DNA of 64,000 nt, from NCBI GenBank assembly GCA_910584065.1, contig CAJTZN010000009.1, positions 23,869 to 87,868 on the forward strand, written 5' to 3'. The DNA comes from an uncultured Eubacterium sp. (lineage in GTDB: Bacteria; Bacillota; Clostridia; Lachnospirales; Lachnospiraceae). The number at the start of each line of letters is the position of its first letter. Positions within the stretch are counted from its first letter, which is position 1. Shown in pieces: positions 27,636 to 35,596 of this stretch. Both the position numbers and the translations under genes were made by a program. The notes beneath the pieces were generated by a model that was not told the origin of the DNA, made no database searches, and saw only the letters and a program-made list of their open reading frames with translations.

Positions 27636-28474
27636 CGGATCAGAATGAATTTATGGCACAGATGCTTGCGCTGGTCGATCTGGCGAAGGGAAATGACAGC
27701 AGGATCACGAAGAAAGAAGTCGCTGAATTTTGCCGTAATCTGGAACTGACGGATGCGCAGCTGAAGCTGGTGTATGATTTTCTCGATGAGCACAATATCG
27801 AAGTGGCCGGACATGTGCGCAAGAAGGGCGCCGGCCGCGGTACGGGTGCTGGTAACGGCGCTGGTGGCGATGACGGCCGCGGGGCAGATGTATCAAACAG
27901 CAGCGGGAGCGGGATCGCGCAAGACGGGCCGGGTGACGGATGGAATACCGAGGATTCGAAATATCTTTCGCTGTACCGGCGTGAACTGCGAGGCTTGAAG
28001 GAGGTTTCGGATGAAGAGAGGACGGAGCTTTACCAGCGTCTTTGTGCCGGCGATGAGAACGCGGTGCATCCGGTGACCGAGGCGCATCTAAAGCGCGTCG
28101 TCACACTGGCCGGGAAATATAAGAACCGGGGTGTTCCGTTAGAGGATCTGATCCAGGAGGGAAACCTGACGCTGCTTACGACTGTGGATATGTTGTGCGG
28201 AAATGACGGGATTTCGGATGTGAAAAAGGAAATCGACCGCGCGGTGCGGGCGAGGATGATCGAGCTGGCGGATGACCAGTTGGAGAGCCGGGGAATGGAG
28301 CGCACGATCGTTACGAAGACGAATCTCATCCATGAGGCTACGAAAGTGCTTGCCGAGGAGTGGGGGCGTCTGGCTACGGTGGCGGAACTGGCGGAGTATA
28401 CGAAAATGACGGAGGATGAGATCCAGATGTATATTGATCTTTCGCTTGAGGAGATCAAGGTGGGGAGAATGTAA
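27632..28474 (+). CDS. Sigma-70-like protein lacking region 4
   Basis: The protein has 280 residues. Residues 1-62 resemble the acidic region 1.1 of housekeeping sigma factors (AKGNDSRITKKEVAEFCRNLEL, ending in a DEHNIEV-type block). A Gly/Asp/Ala-rich low-complexity linker spans about 66-100. A region 2-like part follows (LAGKYKNRGVPLEDLIQEGNL), then a region 3-like helix pair (ATVAELAEYTKMTEDEIQMY). The chain ends before any region 4, so normal -35 recognition is not possible. The HP in AGDENAVHPVTEAHL also departs from the usual sigma sequence. It may be an RNA-polymerase-binding regulator or an anti-/co-sigma. It is coupled to the alcohol dehydrogenase by a 4-nt overlap. Function is unknown. 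Confidence 0.8.
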   Translation: MTDQNEFMAQMLALVDLAKGNDSRITKKEVAEFCRNLELTDAQLKLVYDFLDEHNIEVAGHVRKKGAGRGTGAGNGAGGDDGRGADVSNSSGSGIAQDGPGDGWNTEDSKYLSLYRRELRGLKEVSDEERTELYQRLCAGDENAVHPVTEAHLKRVVTLAGKYKNRGVPLEDLIQEGNLTLLTTVDMLCGNDGISDVKKEIDRAVRARMIELADDQLESRGMERTIVTKTNLIHEATKVLAEEWGRLATVAELAEYTKMTEDEIQMYIDLSLEEIKVGRM

Positions 28475-28510
28475 AAAAAGGGGACTTTCGGAAGATAACG
28501 ATCGTTTCTC

Positions 28511-28539
28511 TTTACATTGTTTATTTAATTTGATATGAT
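28511..28539 (+). promoter_or_regulatory. Promoter of the 54-aa protein gene
   Basis: TTTACA (28511-28516), a 17-bp spacer and TATGAT (28534-28539) lie 48 nt before the start codon. Confidence 0.7.
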
Positions 28540-28586
28540 TAGGTTGTAACAATCAGTACAGATTGTAAAGGAAAGCAGGTGATCGT

Positions 28587-28751
28587 ATGTCTTTAGAAGA
28601 ACAAAAAGAAGTAGCAATCAATAGATATGTAGATCTGATGCGGATCAAGGCCCACGAAACAGGCGAAAATAAAGAACTTGAGTATCAGATCAGAATAGCA
28701 AAGGTTAAATTAACAAGTTTTGGCATTGATTATTCTGAACTTGAAATTTAA
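28587..28751 (+). CDS. Small 54-residue protein of unknown function
   Basis: A short ORF encodes MSLEEQKEVAINRYVDLMRI onward, ending in YSELEI. It is charged, has no membrane segment or cysteine, and is predicted to be helical. AGGTGAT stands upstream of the ATG, a clear promoter precedes it and a strong hairpin terminator (28794-28824) follows it. This makes it a self-contained single-gene transcript and supports real expression. The protein family was not recognised. Confidence 0.75.
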   Translation: MSLEEQKEVAINRYVDLMRIKAHETGENKELEYQIRIAKVKLTSFGIDYSELEI

Positions 28752-28793
28752 CAACGAAAGACTTGTAACCCAATATTCGTTGTATCAAATTCC

Positions 28794-28824
28794 GGCATAG
28801 TCTTGATGGCTATGCCTCTCTTTT
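28794..28824 (+). terminator. Rho-independent terminator of the 54-aa gene
   Basis: GGCATAG (28794-28800) pairs with CTATGCC (28810-28816) and is followed by TCTCTTTT. It overlaps the stop codon of the convergent glycosyltransferase gene. Confidence 0.8.
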
Positions 28825-29935
28825 AATGTCCTTTCTTTTTCCCAGGCCGGAATACCCATTCCCGCTGGATCTGGAAACTGATCGTAAATAAAAGGGTGTC
28901 GATGATACATTTTCGTATGGTCGAGGAGAAAATAAAGGTCAGCGCCTTGTCCACGAGCAGCGACGAGAGGATGAGCTGGCAGATGCACAGCACATAATAT
29001 TTCACGATGATCGTCACATCTTTTGAGTCATTGTGGAATACCTGTTTTTTGTTGACCGTGAAATTGTACAGTGAAGATCCGAGGCGGGACAGGACGCTCC
29101 GCAGCAAAATAAGGAGCGATATCTCAATTCCCAAAAAAGAAACCTGCAGTTTGTCGCCGATGACAGGGCGCAGGATCAGTCCGAACAAGTAATAGAGGAT
29201 GATATCGATGATAAAGCTGGAAAGCGAGCTGAGCATAAAGGTCAAAAATACTTTGTAAATGCGGATGGAGTCAATAAACGGATTGAAATGGGAACTCTCG
29301 TTATGTTCCAGATAGATCGTCTGTATCGGAAATTCGGTGATGGGGATCTGGTGCTCCCTGGCGCACAAAAGCATATTCATCTCGTATTCAAAACGCTCGC
29401 CCTTCGTCTGCGCAAAATACTGTTTGATCAGCTGTCTGGACATGCCCCGCAGTCCGGTCTGCGTGTCGGATACGTTGATGCCGCACAAGAGCCGGATGAA
29501 ATGTTTCGTAAATTTGTTTCCAAAGCGGCTGCGCAGCGGGATATTCTGGTCGTTGAACTGGCGGCAGCCGAGGATGAGGTGATCGGGGTGTTCCATCACC
29601 AGCTTGGCGCATGTGATAATGTCGGATACTACGTGCTGGCCGTCGCAGTCTACCGTAACCGTTCCTGTAATGTCGGGGCGGTTGTCTAATATGTGGTTAA
29701 ACGCTGTTTTCAGGGCAATTCCTTTTCCAAAATTTACCATGTGCCGGATGAGGCGGCACTGATAGTCCTCTTTGCATGTTTTGAAAAATGTTCTGTTTTC
29801 TATTTTACTGCCGTCGTCGACAAGGATGATATTTTCAAACCCGGCTTCTGTTAGTTCCCGCACGAGTGTAACCATCCGCTCATCCGGATTCAGCGCCGGG
29901 ATGACGATGGCGATGTCTGTTTTATATGTCCCCAT
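28823..29935 (-). CDS. Glycosyltransferase family 2 fused to a GtrA-like membrane domain
   Basis: The protein has 370 residues. Residues 1-225 form a GT2 domain of the dolichyl-phosphate-mannose synthase type, with VIPALNP, ILVDDGS, VDCDGQH and the SDTQTGLRGMSR block. About residues 230-360 contain four hydrophobic segments of the GtrA type, which is thought to flip or hand over a polyprenyl-linked sugar. It would load a sugar onto undecaprenyl phosphate at the membrane for glycan decoration. A GAGG site and a promoter at 29976-30004 give it its own transcript. It is convergent with the 54-aa gene. The sugar is unknown. Confidence 0.92.
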   Translation of the reverse strand: MGTYKTDIAIVIPALNPDERMVTLVRELTEAGFENIILVDDGSKIENRTFFKTCKEDYQCRLIRHMVNFGKGIALKTAFNHILDNRPDITGTVTVDCDGQHVVSDIITCAKLVMEHPDHLILGCRQFNDQNIPLRSRFGNKFTKHFIRLLCGINVSDTQTGLRGMSRQLIKQYFAQTKGERFEYEMNMLLCAREHQIPITEFPIQTIYLEHNESSHFNPFIDSIRIYKVFLTFMLSSLSSFIIDIILYYLFGLILRPVIGDKLQVSFLGIEISLLILLRSVLSRLGSSLYNFTVNKKQVFHNDSKDVTIIVKYYVLCICQLILSSLLVDKALTFIFSSTIRKCIIDTLLFTISFQIQREWVFRPGKKKGH

Positions 29936-29975
29936 AAGATCCTCATTTATTTCTTATACTGTTTTATCACATTTT

Positions 29976-30004
29976 AGTATAATCGTTTTGGGGGAGAAGG
30001 GCAA
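29976..30004 (-). promoter_or_regulatory. Promoter of the GT2/GtrA gene
   Basis: On the minus strand TTGCCC (30004-29999), a 17-bp spacer and TATACT (29981-29976) lie about 41 nt before the start. Confidence 0.6.
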
Positions 30005-30026
30005 GTCTTTTTTCGAAGTATGTGGA

Positions 30027-31232
30027 CTATGTTGTATGATAATAGGCCAGTAAAAGCTTCGTCACCTCGGCGTAATTTGGCTCGGCCCCGTAATAGTCCA
30101 TATAGGCATCTGTAAATCCCTTACTCACGGAAGCTACCGTTTCAGTGTCAATAAGTTCCGGCATGGTGGACAGTTCCTTTTTTGTTTCGGCGGTATAACT
30201 GCCAGAGTCATTATGTACCAGATCGCTGATCTCTACAGCGGGAACACTGGGCAGGGGGATTTCTCCTGAGGAAGTTCCATTCGAAAAAGTCTCTTCGGAA
30301 GTGGTTTGCTGAATCGCTGCGCTGTTTCGGTAATCGGAATCAATGTAATGGAGAACACCGAGATAACCTGCGTACTGCAGCTGTTCATCGTCGCTTCCCA
30401 CGCAGGCGAGATAGGCGATAAAGTCGGCCTCGTCTTCATAGATATAGCCTTTTAGATGCGCAAGTTCGTGACAGGCCACATGCGGGTAGCGGATGTCGCT
30501 GATGTATGTATTATAATTGGCTTCGAGGGAGAAGGGGAAATATACGCCGTCGTAGCCGGCCTGGTACATGAAAAAAGAGCCGAGCACTGGTTTGGGCGTC
30601 GGGTAGTAACCGGAGAGCCGCGGATATTCCGCCGATAGCCCGCGCATGGCTGATTTGATCTTTTCGTTTATATTTCCGTCTGTCACGACGTTCCCGTTTG
30701 CATCGCGTTTCATTTTGGTGGAGAGGGTATTGCATTGTTCTACGATCATATTTCTGACTTCCCGTATTTCTTCAAAAGAATAGGTCGTGTCCCTGCTGCC
30801 GCCGGCTGCTAACTTACTGCAGTTATAAAGGGTGGCGCAATTGGCTGTCATGATCCAGATGACGAGCAGGACAAAGGCGAGCATGCATTTTGAGTAGCGG
30901 ATGACGAATGCCGGAAATGCACCTGCCGTTTTTTTAAGCGTCGCGGTTTTCAGTCGACGCTTTTTTGTGTGGGATACGAGAAGAAGTAGTACGAGCACGA
31001 TCTGGAGCAGTACGAGTACGCCGGAGACGGTGATCAGTATTTCGCCCGCTGAGAACGGGAAGAGTCCCGTGATCCGCCCGTATGTCTGCAGCCCGAGGGG
31101 AAAGATGTGGTCCGTATAAAAATCACAGAACGATGGGATGCGCGACAGGAGGAGGGACAGGAGGACAAAGGCAGAAAAGATGAGGACGCTTTTCCAGTAA
31201 AACGAGAGACGTTTCCATTTGTCGATTATCAT
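30027..31232 (-). CDS. DUF3810-family membrane protein with a putative zinc-protease motif
   Basis: The protein has 401 residues from ATG 31232, which has GGAGGT 9 nt upstream; an open frame reaches 31370 but is not translated from a good site. Three hydrophobic segments in the first 150 residues anchor it. The remaining part holds CHELAHLKGYIYEDEADFIA near residue 260. This HExxH followed by a downstream Glu is the mark of DUF3810 and of gluzincin-type metallopeptidases. Activity is not proven for the family. The C-terminal 80 residues are low-complexity and variable. The neighbouring GT2/GtrA gene lies downstream on the same strand but has its own promoter. Confidence 0.88.
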   Translation of the reverse strand: MIIDKWKRLSFYWKSVLIFSAFVLLSLLLSRIPSFCDFYTDHIFPLGLQTYGRITGLFPFSAGEILITVSGVLVLLQIVLVLLLLVSHTKKRRLKTATLKKTAGAFPAFVIRYSKCMLAFVLLVIWIMTANCATLYNCSKLAAGGSRDTTYSFEEIREVRNMIVEQCNTLSTKMKRDANGNVVTDGNINEKIKSAMRGLSAEYPRLSGYYPTPKPVLGSFFMYQAGYDGVYFPFSLEANYNTYISDIRYPHVACHELAHLKGYIYEDEADFIAYLACVGSDDEQLQYAGYLGVLHYIDSDYRNSAAIQQTTSEETFSNGTSSGEIPLPSVPAVEISDLVHNDSGSYTAETKKELSTMPELIDTETVASVSKGFTDAYMDYYGAEPNYAEVTKLLLAYYHTT

Positions 31233-31284
31233 ATGTTCGGTACCTCCGTATGTATGTGCTGGTTTGTGTGTTTGCGTTGGATAA

Positions 31285-31313
31285 ATTATATCATAAAGTA
31301 TGGGGGAAATAAA
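31285..31313 (-). promoter_or_regulatory. Promoter of the DUF3810 gene
   Basis: On the minus strand TTTATT, a 17-bp spacer and TATAAT (31290-31285) lie about 53 nt before the start. Confidence 0.5.
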
Positions 31314-31446
31314 GCGGGTGAAGGGGATTTCCGGTATTTGGATGTCAGGGTGAAAATAAATTGACATCATTTAATAAAAAGTAAAGCGTTTTTTTGAGCG
31401 CAAGGAGTTACCTCGCCTGAAAGGACGAACATATTTTCGATTTTTG

Positions 31447-31475
31447 TTGACAAATTTACCGTTTCCATTTATAAT
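31447..31475 (+). promoter_or_regulatory. Consensus promoter upstream of the lipoprotein remnant
   Basis: TTGACA (31447-31452), a 17-bp spacer and TATAAT (31470-31475) match the vegetative consensus exactly. It lies 41 nt before ATG 31517. Confidence 0.85.
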
Positions 31476-31516
31476 AAAGAAACGATGTATTTATACTGGA
31501 AGGAGGGGCTGCACAC

Positions 31517-31882
31517 ATGAAAAAATCCTTAGTATACCTCGCGCTTCTTTTGATAACAGGCCTGTGCATGGCGGCGTGCGGCAATAATTCCGTCCATGAA
31601 CTTACGTCGCCTTCACCTACTGTGGTCCCTGGCAGTGCGGTTTCTGAAAGCCAAAAAGTGATGACAGTGATTATGGTGGCAGTAAGGCAACATTTATCGA
31701 AATAACTGCCTCCTATCGGGAACAGATTCACGAACCAGATTTTTGTTTTTTCTCGGGGAGTATACCGGAAATCGATCGCCGACTGGGAGATTTATCTGGA
31801 ATGTACAGATACTGACGAATCACAAAACTTTCGGAAACGCCAGAAATGGGGTAAAAAGATGGGACGGTTGCCGAAAGAGTAA
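31517..31882 (+). pseudogene. Remnant of a lipoprotein of the 56.5-59.6 kb family
   Basis: A 62-residue ORF (31517-31705) starts MKKSLVYLALLLITGLCMAA with a lipobox ending in AACG, then a Thr/Ser/Pro spacer, and stops. Further on, in another frame (31778-31882), the DNA encodes ADWEIYLECTDT followed closely by KWGKKMGR. Both blocks are hallmarks of the two tandem lipoproteins at 56462 and 58070, where they are about 120 residues apart and KWGKKMGR is the C terminus. This is therefore an internally deleted, frame-broken copy, though its promoter is perfect. The short lipoprotein could still be made as a free 62-residue product. Confidence 0.75.
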
Positions 31883-31896
31883 AAAGGGTTTATAAT
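31868..31896 (+). promoter_or_regulatory. Promoter of the NYN/PIN gene
   Basis: TTGCCG (31868-31873), a 17-bp spacer and TATAAT (31891-31896) lie 28 nt before the start codon. Confidence 0.65.
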
Positions 31897-31924
31897 GTAA
31901 ATGATTCATAGGAGGAGAACAGTT

Positions 31925-32557
31925 ATGAATGATGCTACCGAGGCACACAAGAGATATTTCCTTGTGGACTACGAAAATGTGAACCGGGACGGCCTGGTCG
32001 GTGTGGAACACCTGTCAAAACGGGATGATGTGCTCATATATTACAGTGAATCTGCAGAAACGCTTTCTTTTGGTCTGCATAAACGCATGAATAAATCGGA
32101 GGCTCATTTTGTTTACAGAAAGGTGCGCATACCGATCAAAAATGCCGTGGACTGCCGGTTGCTGTTCGATCTGGAAATACTGTTAAAAGAGGACAAAGAG
32201 GCAGAATATTATATTATATCAAGGGATAACGATTTTGATAACGCGATCGAAATGTTTGTCTCCCATCATTGTAATGTGAGGAAATTGTCTCAAATATCTG
32301 ATGTCGATGGCATGGCGAAAGGAAAGCCGTTTAAAATGAATCAGAGAGAGGCCCGGATCCGTTCGTTCTTCGGCCAGCATTTCAACGAGAAAAAATATAA
32401 AGAGCACAAGGAGGAGATCATTCGGGCGGTATTGGATGCGGAATCCAAACAACAGGTAAACAATAACCTGACAGCGTTATTCCATTCCGGTGAAATCGTG
32501 CGCGACATTTATAAGAAATTAAAACCGATGATCAGGGAACTGCCGGGAAGTAAGTGA
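31925..32557 (+). CDS. NYN/PIN-like ribonuclease-domain protein
   Basis: The protein has 210 residues from ATG 31925, which has GGAGGAG 7 nt upstream. Residues 10-135 form a PIN-like fold. FLVDYENVN carries the first acidic residue, CRLLFDLEILL a middle one, and SRDNDFDNAI the late acidic cluster. Such metal-dependent folds usually cut RNA. The C-terminal 70 residues are helical and basic and could bind RNA or a partner. No signal peptide is present, so it is cytoplasmic. It has its own promoter, and no antitoxin-like gene is beside it. The substrate is unknown. Confidence 0.82.
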   Translation: MNDATEAHKRYFLVDYENVNRDGLVGVEHLSKRDDVLIYYSESAETLSFGLHKRMNKSEAHFVYRKVRIPIKNAVDCRLLFDLEILLKEDKEAEYYIISRDNDFDNAIEMFVSHHCNVRKLSQISDVDGMAKGKPFKMNQREARIRSFFGQHFNEKKYKEHKEEIIRAVLDAESKQQVNNNLTALFHSGEIVRDIYKKLKPMIRELPGSK

Positions 32558-32596
32558 TATTATATTGTTTTAACATTGGACAGGAGGAGCGGACAG

Positions 32597-33697
32597 ATGG
32601 AGCTTTCGATCGCGATCGTGGCGTGGAATGAGGAGAAGAATCTTCCGGCGGTTCTGCAAGATATTGTGGCGCAGGGGTATCCGCACGAAAAGATAGAACT
32701 TTTATTGATCGACAGCATGTCGGAGGACGGGACGAAGACGGTCATGGAGTCGTTTGCCGAGCGGCACGCGGCGGAATTCAGATCGATCCGGGTGTTGGAA
32801 AATCCGGGAAAGATACTGAGCCGGGGGTGGAACCGCGCGATCGACGCGTTTACGACCGAGGCGCTCGTACGCGTTGACGCGCACAGCAGCATTCCCTCTG
32901 ATTTTATCGAGAAAAATGTGGCGGCGCTGGAAGCCGGGGAGTATGTGACCGGAGGGGCGCGGCCGAATATCGTCGAGGAAGAGTCGCCGTGGCAGAACGT
33001 TCTTCTGGCGGCGGAGAGTTCGATGTTTGGCAGCAGTGCGGCGCCATTTCGGCGCGGCGGGGAAAAAACGTATGTCAAATCCCTGTTTCACGGGGCATAC
33101 CGGCGGGAAGTGTTTGAAAAAGCGGGGCGGTTCCGCGAAGATCTGGGGCGCACGGAGGACAATGAGTTCAATTACCGCGTCCGCCAAAATGGATTTCGGC
33201 TCTGCATGGTACCTGGCATTATATCCTATCAGATGATACGGCCGGATCTGGCAAAGATGTGCCGGCAGAAATACGGGAATGGATACTGGGTCGGCCTGAC
33301 GGCAGGCGTCTGTCCGGGATGTCTTTCTCTGTACCATTTTGTGCCGTTTGCCTTTGTGCTTGGTATTTTGTTTACGACGGTTGTGGCTATGTTTGGCCAT
33401 CCTTTACTGGCGGTGCTTATGTGGGGACTTTACTGGCTGTTAGCCATCGGGATGGCCATACAGGCCGCGGTCTGTGCGCCTGCTGGCAACGCTTCCAACG
33501 CTTCCGGGCGGCACGGCGGAGGACGGAATATCGGGTATGTGCTGCTTCCGTTCCTGTTTTTTCTACTTCATGTCAGTTACGGGGCTGGGACATTTGTGGG
33601 ACTGGCAAAAATGCCGTTTTGGCGGAGAGCGCATCAGGGAAACGAAAGTAGTGGAAAAGAAAGCGGGGGATCAGGGAATGAGTCTGGCGGTAAGTGA
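32597..33697 (+). CDS. Glycosyltransferase family 2 with membrane tail (ExoA-like)
   Basis: The protein has 366 residues from ATG 32597, with AGGAGG 8 nt upstream. The GT2 domain (1-235) shows SIAIVAWNEEKNLPAVL, LLIDSMSEDGT, VRVDAHSSIP and the acceptor block GRTEDNEFNYR. It resembles succinoglycan ExoA-type enzymes. Hydrophobic segments near 250-300 and 315-340 anchor it to the membrane. It would add a sugar to a lipid-linked intermediate during surface-glycan assembly. The last 20 nt overlap the following licD gene, so it is the first gene of a tight five-gene operon (32597-37813). Confidence 0.93.
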   Translation: MELSIAIVAWNEEKNLPAVLQDIVAQGYPHEKIELLLIDSMSEDGTKTVMESFAERHAAEFRSIRVLENPGKILSRGWNRAIDAFTTEALVRVDAHSSIPSDFIEKNVAALEAGEYVTGGARPNIVEEESPWQNVLLAAESSMFGSSAAPFRRGGEKTYVKSLFHGAYRREVFEKAGRFREDLGRTEDNEFNYRVRQNGFRLCMVPGIISYQMIRPDLAKMCRQKYGNGYWVGLTAGVCPGCLSLYHFVPFAFVLGILFTTVVAMFGHPLLAVLMWGLYWLLAIGMAIQAAVCAPAGNASNASGRHGGGRNIGYVLLPFLFFLLHVSYGAGTFVGLAKMPFWRRAHQGNESSGKESGGSGNESGGK

Positions 33698-34553
33698 ACC
33701 GGAAGAAACAAAAAGGAAAGAATACAGCGACGAGGAATTAAAGGGGCTGCAGCGGATCAGTCTGGAGATGGCGGAGGTGTTCGTCGAGTTCTGTGAGGAA
33801 TTTCATCTGCTCTGCTATTTCTGCGGCGGCGGCTGTATCGGGGCGGTCCGGCATAAAGGGTTTATCCCGTGGGACGACGACCTGGATTTTTTTATGCCGA
33901 GGGAGGATTATGAAACATTTGTAGAGAACTGGGATGGTTATGAACGGGGGCGGCGGTATCTTCTTTCGGATACGACGAGGGATTATGTAGATCGAAATAA
34001 TTTCGCGACGCTGCGTGACAGCGAGACGACGCAGGTCAAGCCGTACCAGAAAGATCTGGACATTCCGCACGGGGTCGCGCTTGATATACTTCCGCTGGAC
34101 GGTTATCCCGAAGGAAAGTGGCAGCGGAAGATGCAGTGCATGTGGGCGCTCGTCTATTCTTTGTTCCGGGCGCAGACCGTGCCGGAAAAGCACGGCGGAC
34201 TCATGGCGGCTGGAAGCCGTCTGCTGCTCGGAATATTCCGCGGGAAGGGCGTGCGCTACCGGATCTGGTCGTTCGCGAAGAGGCGTATGACAAAGTATCC
34301 GATCCGTGAATGCCGTTATATTACGGAGCTTTGTTCGGGGCCGTATTATATGAAAAAGAAGTACCGCAGGGAATGGTTTGAAAAGGCGGAGTTTGTCGAG
34401 TTTGAGGGGACGAGGATGCCGATACCGGTCGGATATGACGGGTATCTGCGGGAGGCGTTCGGGGATTACAGGCAGCTGCCGCCGCCGGAGAAGCGAAAGG
34501 CGCACCATGACTGCGTGCAGCTGGATCTGGGACGGCCTTGTGTCAGGAAATGA
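33678..34553 (+). CDS. licD: LicD-family phosphotransferase 1
   Basis: The protein has 291 residues from ATG 33678, within the 3' end of the preceding gene. The LicD core reads CYFCGGGCIGAVRHKGFIPW followed by the acidic DDDLD (66-70) and MPREDYE. LicD proteins have a nucleotidyltransferase-like fold and move phosphocholine or a similar phospho-group from a CDP-carrier to a glycan. The enzyme would decorate the polymer built by the adjacent glycosyltransferases. No choline-uptake or licA/C gene is in view, so the phospho-substituent need not be choline. Confidence 0.93.
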   Translation: MSLAVSEPEETKRKEYSDEELKGLQRISLEMAEVFVEFCEEFHLLCYFCGGGCIGAVRHKGFIPWDDDLDFFMPREDYETFVENWDGYERGRRYLLSDTTRDYVDRNNFATLRDSETTQVKPYQKDLDIPHGVALDILPLDGYPEGKWQRKMQCMWALVYSLFRAQTVPEKHGGLMAAGSRLLLGIFRGKGVRYRIWSFAKRRMTKYPIRECRYITELCSGPYYMKKKYRREWFEKAEFVEFEGTRMPIPVGYDGYLREAFGDYRQLPPPEKRKAHHDCVQLDLGRPCVRK

Positions 34554-34587
34554 TGTGGACGGCAATGTTCGAGAAAGAGGTGTTTGT

Positions 34588-34662
34588 ATGACAGCTTTAC
34601 GTCAGAGTGCAATGATGGAATTGGAAAAATTACCAGAAGATTTGGATGGAAAAGAGTTATGA
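34588..34662 (+). CDS. 24-residue ORF coupled to licD 2
   Basis: ATG 34588 has AAAGAGGTG upstream and runs to TGA 34660-34662, which overlaps the licD 2 start as ATGA. The peptide starts MTALRQSAMMELEKLPEDLD. That resembles the N terminus of small Clostridial antitoxin-like helical proteins, with a pattern of helix, LEKLPE and helix. It could be a leader peptide for coupled translation or the stump of a lost antitoxin gene. Confidence 0.4.
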   Translation: MTALRQSAMMELEKLPEDLDGKEL

Positions 34663-35537
34663 AGGAACAGATCGAACTGAAAAAAGTCCAAAACAAGTGC
34701 CTGGAGATCACGCTTGTATTTAAAGAGTTTTGTGACAGGCATGGACTTTTATTTTATTTCTGTGGCGGCTGCTGCATCGGTGCGCTGCGCAACGGGGGAT
34801 TTATCCCGTGGGATGACGATATTGATGTCTTTATGCCGCGGGAAGATTATGAAAAAATGTGCCGCCTGTGGAAAGAGGAGATGGATGAGAGCAAGTACCG
34901 GCTGAGCCGGTCGAGCGAGACTGAATTTCTCCGCTCGCAGCTTACGGCGATCACGGATGAAGATACGACTTTTATCAAGGAACGGCAGCAGGATCTCGAT
35001 ATGGCGCATGGAATCCGGCTGGAGGTTCTGCCGCTCGACGGCTGCCCTTCGTCGCGCTGGAAGCGCAAGATTCAGCTTCTCTGGGGACTGGCCTATCAGA
35101 TTTATATCAACCAGGAAGCGCCGACCAGCAAGGGAAAAATTTTCTATGGCATCGGCCGGATCATGCTCGCCCTCGCGCCGGGATGGCGCAGGCGCTACCG
35201 GATGGCGCGTATGTGTGAGAGGCATATGTCAAAATATCCGATCTGTGAGTGCGACTATGTGACGGAGCTGTGCGTCAGATACAATTACATGGTAAATGAA
35301 TATCCGAAAGAGATTTTCGAATCGGCGGTATACAAATCATTTGAAGGTTTTGAGATGCCGCTGCCGGCTGGATATGAAACGTATCTGCACATAGCGTTTG
35401 GCGATTATATGGAACTGCCGCCGGAAGAAAAGCGCGTGCCGTCGCACGACGGCGTGTGCATCGACGTCGATCACAGTTACCGCACATACCGGGGGAAATA
35501 TTATCCGAAAGAGAGGAAACCCCAGCGCCCGGAATGA
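34659..35537 (+). CDS. licD: LicD-family phosphotransferase 2
   Basis: The protein has 292 residues. It is clearly homologous to LicD 1 along its length: FYFCGGCCIGALRNGGFIPW, acidic WDDDID (51-56), MPREDYE, then the RLEVLPLDG and PAGYETYLHIAFGDYMELPP blocks. Two adjacent LicD paralogues suggest two different sugar acceptors or phospho-groups. No strong ribosome site precedes ATG 34659. Translation probably depends on the overlapping 24-codon ORF (ATGA). Confidence 0.93.
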   Translation: MKEQIELKKVQNKCLEITLVFKEFCDRHGLLFYFCGGCCIGALRNGGFIPWDDDIDVFMPREDYEKMCRLWKEEMDESKYRLSRSSETEFLRSQLTAITDEDTTFIKERQQDLDMAHGIRLEVLPLDGCPSSRWKRKIQLLWGLAYQIYINQEAPTSKGKIFYGIGRIMLALAPGWRRRYRMARMCERHMSKYPICECDYVTELCVRYNYMVNEYPKEIFESAVYKSFEGFEMPLPAGYETYLHIAFGDYMELPPEEKRVPSHDGVCIDVDHSYRTYRGKYYPKERKPQRPE

Positions 35538-35596
35538 TGTGAAACCGTAAAACATGGTGCGCGGATGGTGCGCGGGGAAAAGTAAGGGAGGAATGG

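Noticed and set aside
31232..31370. N-terminal extension of the DUF3810 protein to 31370
   Set aside because: The extension crosses the predicted promoter at 31285-31313, and ATG 31232 has a good ribosome site followed by the usual membrane segment.
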